Shown here: positions 22,679 to 33,879 of the stretch, piece after piece
Position numbering within the stretch: position 1 is the stretch's first letter
Layout of the letters: each line of letters opens with the position of its first letter
Assembly (NCBI GenBank): GCA_025403435.1
Contig: CM046338.1
Location: forward strand, 20,453,141 to 20,517,140
Length of the DNA: 64,000 bases
Source: Artocarpus heterophyllus
Taxonomy: Eukaryota > Streptophyta > Magnoliopsida > Rosales > Moraceae
Direction of reading: 5' to 3'
Notes under the pieces: generated by a model
What the model saw: only the letters and a program-made list of their open reading frames with translations
Databases searched by the model: none
What the model was told of the DNA's origin: nothing
Program-made: the position numbers and the translations under genes

Positions 22679-23426
22679 GTATGATCGCTGAAAAGATGCT
22701 AATGATCAGGCCTGCTGCTATGTTATGGCTAGCACGAATAACGTGCTGCAGGCTCAACATCAGGATTATGAGACTACAAAGCAGATCTTGGATAATCTTG
22801 AGGATATGTTTAGAGGCCAGGCCACAACAAAGCGGCAAGGGGCATTTCGAAAACTTCTTAACTATAGACAGAGGCCAGGGACATCTGTAAAGGAGTACAT
22901 GATGTTGGTCATGGGTTACCTCGTTGAGGCTCAAACCAATGGAGCCAACATCAATGTTGAAACTCAGATGACTATGGTCTTTGAGACTCTGTCTAAGGAA
23001 TTTATTCCATTTAGAGCTACTTTTAATTTAAGAAATAGACAGGATATGACCTTGACAGAATTGATGAAACAGTTACAGGAGTTCGAACTACTGATCAGGG
23101 AGTCTCCTAAGGGTGGAGAGGCCAAAATGGTAGCTACTTCTGGTTCCAATCCTAACTCTGGGAATGGAAAGAAGCAACAGGCCAAGAACGAGAAGTTTTC
23201 TATTCCTACTACTACCAAGAGCAAGAAGAAGAAGAAGAAGAACCCAAAGAAGCTTAAGTGCTTCTTTTGTGGGAAGGTTGGGCATATCAAGAAGCATTGC
23301 AAGGACTTCTTTTCCAAAAGAGGTAGATGTGATCTTCTGTATTTAGAAACTTGTTTGGTTGAGGAATCCAGTGACATTTGGGTCATAGATTCCGGTGCAA
23401 CTAATCATGTTTGTGTTTGTCTATAG
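22679..23426 (+). pseudogene. Copia gag and start of protease, N-terminus deleted
   Basis: The open frame from 22725 (MASTNNVLQAQHQDYETT) covers a UBN2-type gag (RGQATTKRQGAFRKLLNY, VKEYMMLVMGYLVEAQTN, FETLSKEFIPFRATFN). A Lys-rich stretch and a canonical knuckle CFFCGKVGHIKKHC (C-x2-C-x4-H-x4-C) follow, then the protease active site WVIDSGATNH near residue 220. Just upstream in frame, codon TGA stands where element C has TGT and a Trp is expected (YDR-stop-KDAND). The first 70 or so codons are gone, and a TAG at 23424 ends the frame inside protease. Confidence 0.88.
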
Positions 23427-23616
23427 GGGTTCAAAGAAACGAGAAGTCTACTGCATGAGGACTTCACGCTTCGAATGGGCGATGGATCCTTGGTCTTAGC
23501 AGAAGCAATGGGAGACGCCCATTTTTATTTTGATAATTATAGGAATTTATTTTTGTAAGATTGTTTTTATGTTCCTAAATTTAAAGGAATTTAATTTATG
23601 TATCTTGACTCCTCTA
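23427..23616 (+). pseudogene. Copia protease remainder up to the deletion junction
   Basis: The frame after the stop reads FTLRMGDGSLVLAEAMGD and, past another stop, DCFYVPKFKGI, which belong to protease and the region before GAG-pre-integrase. At about 23612-23618 this joins GYTESDFQSC of RNase H with no integrase or RT between. Confidence 0.75.
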
Positions 23617-24100
23617 GGATACACTGAGTCGGATTTTCAATCCTGTCTGCATTATAGGAAATCGACTTCGGGTTTTGTGTTTACTTTGGGCGGTGGAGCC
23701 ATCGGTTGGAGAAGTGCTAAACGAGATTGCACTTCGGATTCAATGATAGAGGCCGAGTATGTGGCAGCTAGTGATGCTTCGAAAGAAGTAGTGTGGCTCT
23801 GCAAGTTTTTTTAGGATCTTGAGGTAGTTCCTGGTATGGATAAGACAGTATCACTATACTGTGATAACAGTGCGGCGGTGGCTAATGCCAGGAAACCAAG
23901 ATTTCACAAGAAGAATAAGCATACTGATCGAAAGTATCATGTGATAAAGGACTTCATTGAGGGCGGGCATATTACGGTGTGTAAAATCGCATCAGAGGAC
24001 AATTTAGCTTATCCATTTACGAAGACACTTATTGGAAGAGTCTTCGCGAGGCATGTGGAAGCTATGGGGATGCGAGATTTGTCATATTTACTCACTTAGA
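23617..24100 (+). pseudogene. Copia RNase H, C-terminal pol
   Basis: Reads GYTESDFQSCLHYRKSTSG, IGWRSAKRDCTSDSMIEAEY and VAASDASKEVVWLCKFF. After TAG at 23812 it continues DLEVVPGMDKTVSLYCDNSA and the KHTDRKYHVIKDFIEGG tail up to SYLLT. Acidic RNase H residues (SD in TESD, E in IEAEY, D in YCDN) are present. The stop makes it inactive. Confidence 0.85.
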
Positions 24101-24329
24101 GCGGCGGTAGCTAATGCTAAGGAACCAAGATTTTACAAGAAGAGTAAGCATATTGATCGGAACTATCATGTGATAAAGGACTTCATTGAGGGCAGGCATA
24201 TTACGGTGTGCAAAATCGCATTAAAGGACAATTTAGCTTATCCATTTACGAAGACACTTACTGGGAAAGTCTTTGAGAGGCATGTGGAAGCTATGGGGGT
24301 GCGAGATTTATCATATTTTCTCACTTAGT
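23872..24329 (+). repeat. Tandem duplication of 229 bp at the end of pol
   Basis: GCGGCGGTGGCTAATGCCA at 23872 recurs as GCGGCGGTAGCTAATGCTA at 24101. Both copies run to a SYLLT- or SYFLT-type end with a stop. The second copy has its own substitutions, so the duplication is not recent. Confidence 0.92.
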
Positions 24330-24342
24330 GCAAGTGTGAGAT

Positions 24343-26327
24343 TGTTAGACATTTATGCCCTAAGGAGTAAAAATGTAATAAGTTTTTGGAGATATTTTTA
24401 TCAATAAAGAATTTATTTATTATTTATATACCAAATCTTGTACTCTTTATGTTTATATTTGTTGAATGTATGTTAAGCAAACAATAGTCTGAGACTGTCG
24501 GTCCAAACCTTAAGAATTGGGCATATGATGGACGGATTATGCGGAAGACACGATTCTTAAGATGATGGTCTAAATCATACGATCCGCAATCGAGGGAATA
24601 AAGTTGGGCGCTTTATTCATGCAAAGATTGTTATGTTGTCTATATCCCTTTTGGGAGATGGATTGTCTTGATCATCGGAGGTGGACTCCGTGAATAGAAA
24701 CATTGGCACGTTGTCATATGTGATGATGTGTTGGATCGGGACATAAAGTGAATTGATTTAGATTAATAATTCTATCTCAGCAAATCGATTCACTTTAGAC
24801 AATCATTTGCATTGTATCTTAATCCTGAGATGAATAGTGGGTCTGTTGTCTTGGCTTGTGTCTTTTGATATACTAAAGGGTGACACCCACATCTTAATAG
24901 TGGTATGCATGCTGGTACGTTGGAGGCATGACTCTTGATGGTGACACCCACAATCGATTCACTTTAGGAGTAATGATATCCTCTTATATGCGTTATCTTA
25001 TAATTGAAAAACTAAAGCGCTCAACCATTTGGATACATAGGTATAATCGAATGGTATACTGTCTTTGGATGGTAAGTTTTTTGATGGTAAGATAATGGAA
25101 CGTAAGATAAAAATAATTGGGAAGGTAAGACAGAACTAGTCCTTAAGCCGATTATCGATTATCATATGGGGATACGATACACTATGATATGTCATGGAGA
25201 CTTAGCTATTCGAGCTTCATGTAGTTCGAGAGTGCAGCTCCAAGCTTTTAGTGGAGTAGCATTGGAGTTGATAATTATGAAATGTATATCTGGTATATTA
25301 GGTTTCATAATTATTAGGAGCTTGAACTATATAGGTCCATTTGGTCCCCTTTGCTAGCTCACAACATCCTGTAACGACACGGTGTGCTTTTCTAATAATT
25401 GATGACTTATGTCGAATTTATCAGATTGGTTAAAATTTGAAAGAATCAGATAATTCATGTCTATTTATCGGTTGAATTAATTTTGTGATAAAATTGATTC
25501 TAGATAAACTTGTTGAATTATTGGGCTCGGATAATTCTTGTCTGTTTATCGGATGATTTAATTTTAGATAAATTAGGTCAAGATAAACTTGTAGAATTAT
25601 TGAAAATTGATTTATTTTCTTAAAGATTATCTAGATAAAGTTGTTTTGATCAGATAACTTCTCTATTGGGTTATTTGAATTAAAACTGAGACTTTATCCT
25701 ATAGAATCTTAGGTGGAAAATATAAGATTTGCGAGATTTTTTATTCGGTAGTTCGGCCTACCGATGGGGCCTGTTCGGCCTGTCGATCAGATGGTTCAGC
25801 CTACCGATTAGCGAAGGATAAGATCACACATTTTCACGCTGATCTTATTAGATATTGATCCAAACTTGATTCTATTTCGAGTTTTTGGGACCTAATCTAA
25901 TGAGGATTGACCCCAGGACCAATCTTGATATAAAGGGAGTATGTCTTAAGAGTTACTCAGATCAATTGAGAGATTAAGAGTGATAATTTGCTAGTGAGAA
26001 TTTGAAAACTCCCTAAGAGCTTTTGTTCACAAATCACGAACACTAGCTTTGGGTTCTCTCGATTGGTTGGAAGGAGAGTCACCTGGTGGAAGAGCTGTAC
26101 GTGTGAGCCCGCACTCACTCTGGTCGTAGATAGAGAATAGCAAAGAAGACCAGTTGGTTGAGGCTCTTCTGGAACGTTACTTCTCTTCACGTTTTGCGAG
26201 GGTTCTTCAGCACACAAAGGTTAGTAAGATCTGGTTAATTTATACATATAGCATGTCAAACTTGTGTTTTGAAAATTACCCTGATATAAAATTTTTAAAA
26301 TTCCCGCTGTGCACTCTTTTTCCAACA
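24343..26327 (+). repeat. Element A 3' LTR
   Basis: It is 1985 bp, TGTTAGACATTTATGCCC to CCAACA. It carries the dyad block at 25745-25812. A stretch at about 24939-24970 differs completely from the 5' LTR and looks patched from two upstream places. Confidence 0.93.
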
Positions 26328-26332
26328 GCAAG
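26328..26332. repeat. Target site duplication of element A, right copy (gcaag)
   Basis: It matches 19008-19012. Confidence 0.92.
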
Positions 26333-26528
26333 TTCTTTAGGGGACTCTTTGTTTACTACTGTAGTAGGTGTGGCTTGACGAGTGAGGACATTCCTCAAGT
26401 CGTTTGGTCTTGTGAACCTTTGCCTTGGGCTTATTGACTACGTCAATGTTAAGGTCCAAGAAGGGCATTGACACTTTGGTACTGTCTTCGAGGAAAGTCC
26501 TTATCTTTTTGGACGTGGATGGATCCAT
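26328..26528 (-). pseudogene. Gypsy gag remnant, N-terminal part
   Basis: The minus-strand frame starts MDPSTSKKIRTFLEDSTK at 26528 and runs to the insertion point of element A. With 19012-17160 it forms one gag gene split by that insertion. No domain is recognisable in this short N-terminus. It is assigned by continuity and by the primer site just upstream. Confidence 0.55.
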
Positions 26529-26548
26529 GTTGGAATCCTAGTCCAATT

Positions 26549-26567
26549 TCCCCAACAGAGTCATTAA
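26549..26567 (-). other. Putative primer site of the Gypsy element (Ogre/Tat-like)
   Basis: Minus-strand TTAATGACTCTGTTGGGGA resembles the TGGCGACTCYGYTGGGGA-type site seen in Ogre/Tat elements, just before a gag start at 26528. Three bases differ, so this is tentative. Confidence 0.45.
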
Positions 26568-27358
26568 ATGTTTAGGATCTTTTGCCGCAGACCTTCACAT
26601 GTAAAGGGTGCAGACTTCGTGGCTTCTATCTATTAGCTCGACTACTGTTTGATAGGAGTTGAAGTGGTAGCACGACGAGTGGTGAAAGCTGATCAAATTT
26701 GCGGTGGTTGTTTCGATGTCCTAAGTCGCCAAAATGAGCTGCCTAGGATCACCTTGTGGCGGCTTGGGCTAGGTTATGGCTAGACTAAAGTAGCCCTAAG
26801 GATGGTCACATCTAAAGGTGTGATCTGTTGTGATTCTCGATCTATTGGAGATGCGAGCTTTACCAAAAAGGGCTTTTAAGCATGCACGTGATGTGGGAGA
26901 GAAATATGGAAAGTTATGGAGGATTTCCCTAAGTGTTTGGTGGTAGTAATATGCCTATCTTGCCAAGATATGTTATTTTGGTGGAATAATGTAGTTTGCC
27001 AGTTCCACAGGAGAATGACTCTGACGAGTGTGGTAGTTTAAGGCCTAGAAAGAGGTTTTAGAGGGAGAAAAGTTGGCAGTTTTTTAATGGTGGCTTTAAT
27101 TATCATTGTGCATGGAGGTTATGTGAGTCATGAAAAGGCTTTGTTTTGGTGGAGTTTACTGCGTTCTCAGGTTCAAGCGAGTTGGGATGTGAATCTTGGG
27201 CGTTCTTGGTAGCTTGTCTGAAAGTATGGAACTTGGGTTTTCTGGCGAGTAAGAGATGAGCGAGTTTGGTGATGAGAGTTTTTCCTTTGATGGTTTGAGG
27301 TCAGAAACGAGGTTTTTTTAAGGGCTTTTGGGTGATCTGATGAAGGTTTTTTTGGTAA
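26568..27358 (-). repeat. Presumed 5' LTR of the Ogre/Tat-like Gypsy, inner part
   Basis: It lies next to the putative primer site. No second copy is in the window to confirm an LTR. Nothing else was recognised in it. Confidence 0.4.
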
Positions 27359-29039
27359 CTATACAAAAATAGAGTTATTCATGCACTTTAATGCATATAT
27401 TTATGCTATGTTCTTAACATTTTAATTTAATTTAATTTAATTTATTTTTTGCTTATTTTTTATATAATTTATTTTTATTTTTTAATTTTGATTTTATTTG
27501 TTTGGTTGTTGTTGTTGTTGTTATTATTATTCCCTTCACTTTTTTTATTTATTTTTTGCTTTTTTATAAGTGGCAGGGATGAGAATTTGGAGCAATTTGA
27601 GGTCAAAACGGGAGGAAAAATTTAAGCTCACCCATGCTAGAAATGAAGCCTAGGCATACTATAAAATGGTGTAACATCTCCATCACGACCATCCGATCAG
27701 AAGCCCAACGGAGCAGATAGGTGCATGTAGCTCACTCCCGACAGCAATAAGTGGAGCATCAGCAGGAGCAGCCAAGAACAAATCTCCACTTGCCACGTGC
27801 TCCGTGTCAGCGCACTACCATGCGGCCTGTGCTCCATCGGTTCGCCCTACTCTTCCACACCTGTGCAACCGCGCCTTTCACCCAGCCATTTTGTGACACG
27901 TGTCCATCACTCACTTCGCCAACCCAGCAGCCACGTGGCAATTCACTAGACCTTCCTTACTTTGCTGGGCATGGTGTTAAGTGAAGAAGAAAGAATCATT
28001 GTTTGGAAGATTAACACCCGATTTTAAAAGCTCCATTTTTTAGGGAGAAGAAAGGAAAAAAATTTAAATAATTAGTTATTTTCTATTTTTTGTTTTAGTA
28101 TTCATTTTTAGTTTTAGTTTTGGTTTTATTTTTCTTTTGGAACACCATTGAAGAGCATTTTAGAGCTTTATAAAGGAGGAAGAAGAAGATTTGAGAAGAT
28201 GAAATTTTAAAGCTTATGATAAGTCTACTTTGGCAATTTCATTCTCATTTTTTTTTCAAATTCTTTAAATACTCTACGAATGCTTGAATATTGGTGTGGT
28301 TTATTTTTAATTTTGATTTTAATTTTATTTATGCATTAGTTTTGTGTTTTAGGGATTACAATCTAGCTCAAGTTTTGTTGCTTTGATTTTTCACTTGTTC
28401 AAATTAATTGTGATTTTGTAAATTGTGTTGGATAATTATTTTATGTGCTATTAATGCTTCAAGTTGAGTGATTGCCAATTAGTCTATTAGGAAGCTATGA
28501 ATTGCCACCGAAAGGAGGATTTATGCTCTAGGCCAATCATAGAGTACCGTAATCTTAGCAGGAAAGGAATATAACCCATTATAATTATGTAGCCAGTAGT
28601 GAAATCTTAGTGTCTAATGAATTCTATTTAATTAGTAGACATAAGAATATAGTTTACTAATTAATATTGGATATTTCCAATTGACTACCAGAAGGGGCTT
28701 TTGGAGAGTTTAGGACGTTTTAGCTATTACTCATATAAACAACACAATTAGGTGTCTAATGGATGCTTAGTGACATATTTAAGTGAAATTGAATCTCTAT
28801 AATATTTTTTTTTCATTTTATTTACTTTATTAGTTTCATATAGTTTATTTAAATTTTGTTAATTTAGTTTCTGTTTTTATTCTTATTTCTATTCAATTAT
28901 TCAAATAATCTTAGAGTTAATAAAATTTTGGTAATTAATTAAAATTAAATACAATCTCTGTGAGAATGATATTTGTATTCTTGGTCTACTTTATGACTTG
29001 TATGATTCTATGCACTTACAAATTCCAACTGAACATTCA
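27359..29039 (+). mobile_element. Athila/Tat-type LTR, solo or truncated
   Basis: The end of this stretch (AATCTCTGTGAGAATGATAT, then TTGGTCTACTTTATGAC, then CTATGCACTTACAAATTCC) has the style of Athila/Tat LTR ends, but no primer site follows. TGGTAA occurs on both sides (27353-27358 and 29040-29045) and may be the target duplication. The left end is not TG, so the boundary is uncertain. A GC-richer stretch at 27680-27980 is not a convincing gene. Confidence 0.5.
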
Positions 29040-29045
29040 TGGTAA

Positions 29046-29960
29046 AGACGTGGTGGTTTTAGCTTGGAGAGGTGGTAGCCATGGTGGTTATAGATGTTCT
29101 TGGGTGGAGATGATAATGGAGAGGATGGTGATTATGATGACTACAAAGGTTGCACTTGGTGGTCTGAGTGGAGTGGGATTCATTAGTCCTCTCCTAAGGG
29201 TACTAAAGGGGTATTTTTAGAGAAAAAATGAAGATCTAGTTTGGTTAGCTCCTCCTAGTTTGGGCATGTGGTTGGGGGTAGCTCTAGGCTTGATTTTGTA
29301 GAAGCAATATGGCAACTTCCTGCCATGGGAGGTTTTCCTCTCAGATTTGAATTTGATCTTCAACGTGTGTCTGAGTGTGTCAGGGGCATTTGATTGTCAA
29401 TTGGGCTAGGAGTACTATCCAAGTAGCCTGCTATTGGGGTATCCCAAGGAGGAAGTTTTACCTTGCCATTTCGAGCAAAGGTCAGGCCTTGGGGTTAGGT
29501 TCCCATCTGACTTGCCCCTGATTGAAGAAGTTTCTCCTATGGCATGAGTCACATGACCCGACAGTTGGGTTCCCTCAGGTGAATAGCTAAGGTTGGTATT
29601 GCGGGTGAGCTAGCACGACGGGTGACTTGGTGCGACAGGTGGGCCAGAGAGGCTAACATGGCAAATGGGCCAAAAAATGATCTTTTCCTAGTGCTGGGCC
29701 TTGGCTCGGCTTTACTTTACTCTAATTTCCTCTATACCAGTTTTATTCTAATTCTCAAGTGAGTTAAAAGTCTAATATGAAAAAATAAAATAGGCCTATT
29801 TATGTTCCTTGGCCTTCAAAACCACGGTCTACTTAGACTACCTTATGGTCCATGTACCTTACCTCAAGCCATGTTCTGGGACATGGGTTGGGCTTGCACC
29901 TTATGAACAAAACAGGTATCAATAGTAGGCAAAGAAAAGAATTTTTCTAGAGGAAAGAAA
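29046..29960 (-). repeat. Presumed continuation of the Ogre/Tat-like LTR
   Basis: It is GC-richer than its surroundings and similar in style to 26568-27358 (GGTGG, CATGGTGGTTAT). It would be continuous with that part if 27359-29039 is an insertion. It carries no ORF of note. Confidence 0.3.
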
Positions 29961-29965
29961 GAGGG

Positions 29966-30370
29966 TCTGATACCAATTGATGTAGAACTGGAATAGAATT
30001 TAGAGGTGAGATAGAATTTGGAAGAGAAAAGAACTGAGAAGAGAAGAAGAACAAAATTAAGAAGAGAATTACAATGAGAAGCAATGAACCAAAGGAAAGA
30101 ACATGAACACAAGAGAAGGAATTGTAAATCTTAATATCATTAATAATCAAAAACTCTAAATAAGAATTACAATCTATGGAATTTATAGAGTTTTAAACTT
30201 GACAAAATATAATCTTGACTAAATTGAAAGTAATCCTATGGATAAAGCTTAATTTAAAATTAAATGCTAAAGATAAAATATCTCATAACAGATAACTTAA
30301 AATTTTAAATTCCTAATTATTTTAAATTGTACGTCATTAAAACAATTCTATTTTTTTGCTTGTTTGTCAC
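29966..30370 (-). repeat. Putative Met-primed LTR remnant
   Basis: Minus-strand ATTGGTATCAGA (29977-29966) follows directly on a stretch ending CTACATCA on that strand. An LTR end plus Met primer site is the simplest reading. The outer limit near 30370 is a guess, and no partner LTR was found. Confidence 0.4.
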
Positions 30371-30471
30371 GCATTAGGAAAGCAGGGAGCAGTTGCAATT
30401 TTATAGTATGATAAATAAGAGTTTATAGTGGTACATAATATTGTTTCAATGGTGAATTTTATTTGGCTACT

Positions 30472-31140
30472 TAAGTGCTAAAGCAAGCCGAGATAGTGTA
30501 TGATGCCTATCAATCCTGTCACAAGTTAGATCGAGATCCTTCTCCACCTAATTCTCTACCAAGAAGGTCTTGGCAACCACTGCGTGTTGATGTAGTTAAG
30601 TTGAGTGTTAATGCCTCGGTTATAAGCTATTTGAATATCGTAGTGGTTGACATTGTTACTCATGATAGTTGTGCTATCATACTTATAATCAGAGCTACCG
30701 CAGTTAGCATAGCTAGTCATTTTACTGTTTATGTCGCTAAATGCTTGGCTAACTGTTTATGTCGCTAAATGCTTGGCTACTTGGGTGGGGGGTGTGTTAG
30801 ATTTATGTTTGTGTGTTTTTTTAATGGAAGAGTCAATATTAATGCTAAATGCTTGGCTACATGGGAGGGTGCTAGATTTATGTTTGCATGTCTTTTTATG
30901 GATTGATCTAATTGAGAACTAGAAGCTAGTATTCTAGAAGATGTAAGGGATTTCTTTTTGAAAGCTAGATGTGGTTCATGTTGTTACACACTCTCAGAAT
31001 GAGAATAGTGTAGCTCACACCTTAGCTACTCATGCTCTTTTGATTTTTGAGAAAGTTCTCTAGTTCAATTTTTTTTCTGTCTTTCATTAGTCACTCTATG
31101 CATAATGACTTACTAATGATTATTGAAATATTCAATTTTT
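30472..31140 (+). pseudogene. LINE-type RNase H remnant (RVT_3-like)
   Basis: Broken plus-strand frames give RRSWQPLRVDVVKLSVNAS, IVTHDSCAIILIIRATAVSI and AKCLA, and later LEDVRDFFLKA followed by a stretch resembling NSVAHTLATHAL. This matches the order of the RVT_3 RNase H domain found at the end of plant LINEs. A 28-bp unit is duplicated in tandem (30726-30753 and 30754-30780) and a related unit recurs at about 30845. A short A-run at 31144-31151 follows. No open frame survives. Confidence 0.6.
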
Positions 31141-31170
31141 CTTAAAAAAAAGGAATATTACATGAAACTA

Positions 31171-31730
31171 CGTTTGGTTTGATGATTTGACTTGAATTTA
31201 GGTGGTTTGGATTGGGAGTTCTATTCAAACAGGCGTTTGCTAAAGAAATTTTGTGCTCAATTCAAATTTTATTTTCTATTTGGATTGAGTTTGAATTAAG
31301 AAATTCAAAATTCACTACCTCTTAAGTTCAATTAACTTAAATCAATATTTGAATAAGGCGCTATTCTTTTCTTACTTCTATACTTTTATGAAAAAACATC
31401 ATAATTTTTTCATTTCATCTCCGATTGAGAAAATTCTTTCTTCATGAGCGACAAGATGAATAAATCCCCATCCATATTCTCTATTAAAATATATTATAAA
31501 CATTAAAGTTTTATTAGATTTGTTACAAACCAATAATTTTCAAGTGACTATTTTCATTTTCTAACTAAATACAAATTCAGATTTTACTTTTGTCTAGATT
31601 AACACTTTAGCTGCATATCCAAATGTCAGTTCAGATTGCAATCTAAACTACACAATTCATATATATTTTTTTTAATTTCAAATCAAAACGTTCAGATCAA
31701 CATAATTCGAACCTACGAATCAAATAGGGC
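31171..31730. mobile_element. Possible MITE
   Basis: The left edge CGTTTGGTTTGATGATTTGA and the complement of the right edge GAATCAAATAGGG share a weak inverted match in an AT-rich 560-bp stretch. No target duplication was found, so this is a weak call. Confidence 0.3.
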
Positions 31731-32354
31731 ATAAAAAAACTTGTTAGCCAAAGTCAATATTTTTTTTAAAAAAAATTCTTCAATAGTTATATCGATTAAG
31801 AAAGTCTAAAAAACATTTCATAATCACTAACCCCATTTAAAGGATGATTTCAACTCATAGGAATAAAATTATAGAATGCATCTTTCATTTATATATTTGA
31901 ATTGGAAAACTTACATTAGTGCAAGACTAGCGAAAAGTTTTTGGATTAATAATATAAATGTTAATAAAACAAAATTAAGGCAATTGGAATTAAATGTTAA
32001 TCACTTACTTTGCAAATCAAATCCTAATTGTACAAAAATAATAAAATGCAAAGATGTTGAAAAAAATATGATTTTTACAATATCATAAGTAAGAAAAGAT
32101 ATACCTTGATCTTCGAAGAAGTTTAGATTGTAAAAAGGCATTGATGAATTTGTGTCTCTCTTTCACTTGAGTTTAATAAGCATTTATTGATGATGGGATG
32201 GATAGCCAACTTATTTTAAAATCTCTTATTTATACATTCTATCAACGTATGTAATTATTTAAAACGTATTTTCTTACCATAAGATTTTATCACAAAAAAA
32301 ATTAAACCATATTCATCATTTAAATAATTGTGTACTGTCAGGGTTTTTGGACCT
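31731..32354. other. AT-rich stretch without recognised features
   Basis: The short open frame at 31876-32088 has biased AT-rich composition and no recognisable domain. Nothing else was seen. Confidence 0.4.
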
Positions 32355-32359
32355 ACACA
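32355..32359. repeat. Target site duplication of element D, left copy (acaca)
   Basis: ACACA before TGTAACGCCC is repeated at 41386-41390 directly after the second LTR. Confidence 0.9.
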
Positions 32360-33811
32360 TGTAACGCCCCTATATGGGGGTTAACAGTTTTTAATGAGAT
32401 AAAATAAAAATAAATAATAAAAGTAAAACCTTAAAAATAAAATTTGCCCGGGACTTAAATGAAAACTCTCAACTCAAAAATAAAAATATAAACGACAAAT
32501 AAACCACAGTTTTAATGTAGCACCTTAAATTTAATAATATAAACTGTTGTCATCATCATTTTAACCCTCAACACATTGTAATACAGTCACAGAAAGTAAC
32601 AATTGATGCTTACATTATCATGAAGAACATTCTCAACGATTGAAGCAGTCCCAATGTAATATAGCTACATCACTTCCTCAACTATATTTCTCGTAGCCAC
32701 CTCACACTTAGTGAGTCCTGAAAAGATATAAACATAAGGGAATGAGCAACACTATGCTCAGTAGAGAAAGCCATTACCCACCTTTAGGTTTTTATCATTA
32801 CCACATTAAAATCTGCATAGTTAGTAAGTCACATCATATTCCAGATTATGAGGTTTATTATGATCACATCTTATGGATACCGTAGTTAATCATTACCAAG
32901 TGTCATAATTACACATTTATACAAATATTACCAATCATCATTGTTCCTAGGTATCCATGTTAAATTGAGTATCACTCAACTCATCGAAACCCAAATGGGC
33001 GCACTTGATCACCCTATAAACATTCCAAGGGTGTTCCGGTGAGGGGACATCAAGCCCCGAGTCCTCACCAAATCAATTCCTGTACAGTGTGTTCTGGGAC
33101 TTTCAACCCAAGGAAGCGTCATCACCTTCCCCCTATTTTACCTTTTAGGGTATTCATGCCCAAGGACGTAACCGTCGCCCTTTTCATGTCTCACAATTTC
33201 TCTATATTAAATCATTATTAATAGAGTTAATTTTCCTAACCATGCTTCTCAATTTATAACATGTGTCAATTCATTATGTTCCTCGCCGTACAATACAAGA
33301 CGAGTCCATGTCATAGTTTCATATGTGATACACATATAATATCAGTTCAACATAGATATATATATATTGCGGCAAAACAATCAATTTTAATTCTATAAAA
33401 ACCTCACAAAAGATGAGTAATAGAATCCCTACCTTTCAAGCTTATCAACAGTCTCTTAATCCTGGAATCAATTAACGTTAGCTCCATACTCCCTTGATCT
33501 TGAACTCCAAGCAAAACAGATCTAGTTGTATCTCGCTGTATCTACGAAGCATCCTCTGTAGTGCTCCTCGAGCGACTATGAATGGCTAGGAATGCTTCCT
33601 GAAGATCATACATTCTTGAAAACGTCATTCTGGACTCCGATACTGCTGTTTGAATCGCCTCGATTCGCATGCAGTCGGTACCAGATGATTTTCATCGGAG
33701 TGGAATTTGCTCGAACGGAGGTCACCATTGCATCCAGAGCATCGAAACGAGTCAGGAGGCGGTCTCGGATCTTCGATCGGAGGTCCGGATCACAAAATCC
33801 CATTTTGGCCT

Positions 33812-33879
33812 TTGACCGGCCATTGACCGGCGTTGACCACCGTTGACCGGCCGTTGACCGACTTTGACCGTCGTTGACC
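33812..33879 (+). promoter_or_regulatory. Cluster of seven TTGACC (W-box-like) motifs, 3' LTR
   Basis: Seven TTGACC hexamers fall within 68 bases, spaced 9 to 12 bases apart. TTGACC/T is the core bound by WRKY factors in plant defence and stress promoters. The cluster lies inside the LTR, about 0.9 kb from its transcription-side end. Whether it acts as promoter or lies within the transcript depends on which TATA-like box is used. Confidence 0.5.

Larger units (their letters stand above)
19013..26327 (+). mobile_element. Element A: Copia retrotransposon, complete ends, internal deletion
   Basis: The 7.3 kb element has LTRs at 19013-21025 and 24343-26327, a Met primer site, a 1.6 kb leader, gag with a zinc knuckle and the start of protease. 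It then jumps directly to the RNase H end of pol. Integrase and RT are deleted. The last 229 bp before the 3' LTR are tandemly duplicated. Intact TG...CA ends and a perfect 5-bp target duplication show that it inserted by normal integration, so it was mobilised in trans or deleted later. It sits inside a Gypsy gag. Confidence 0.93.

Noticed and set aside
22964..23386. Minus-strand frame of 140 residues rich in Phe and Leu
   Set aside because: It is antisense to the Lys-rich part of Copia gag.
27751..27984. Frame of 77 residues with balanced composition
   Set aside because: It lies inside an Athila/Tat-like LTR, has no recognisable domain and no start context.
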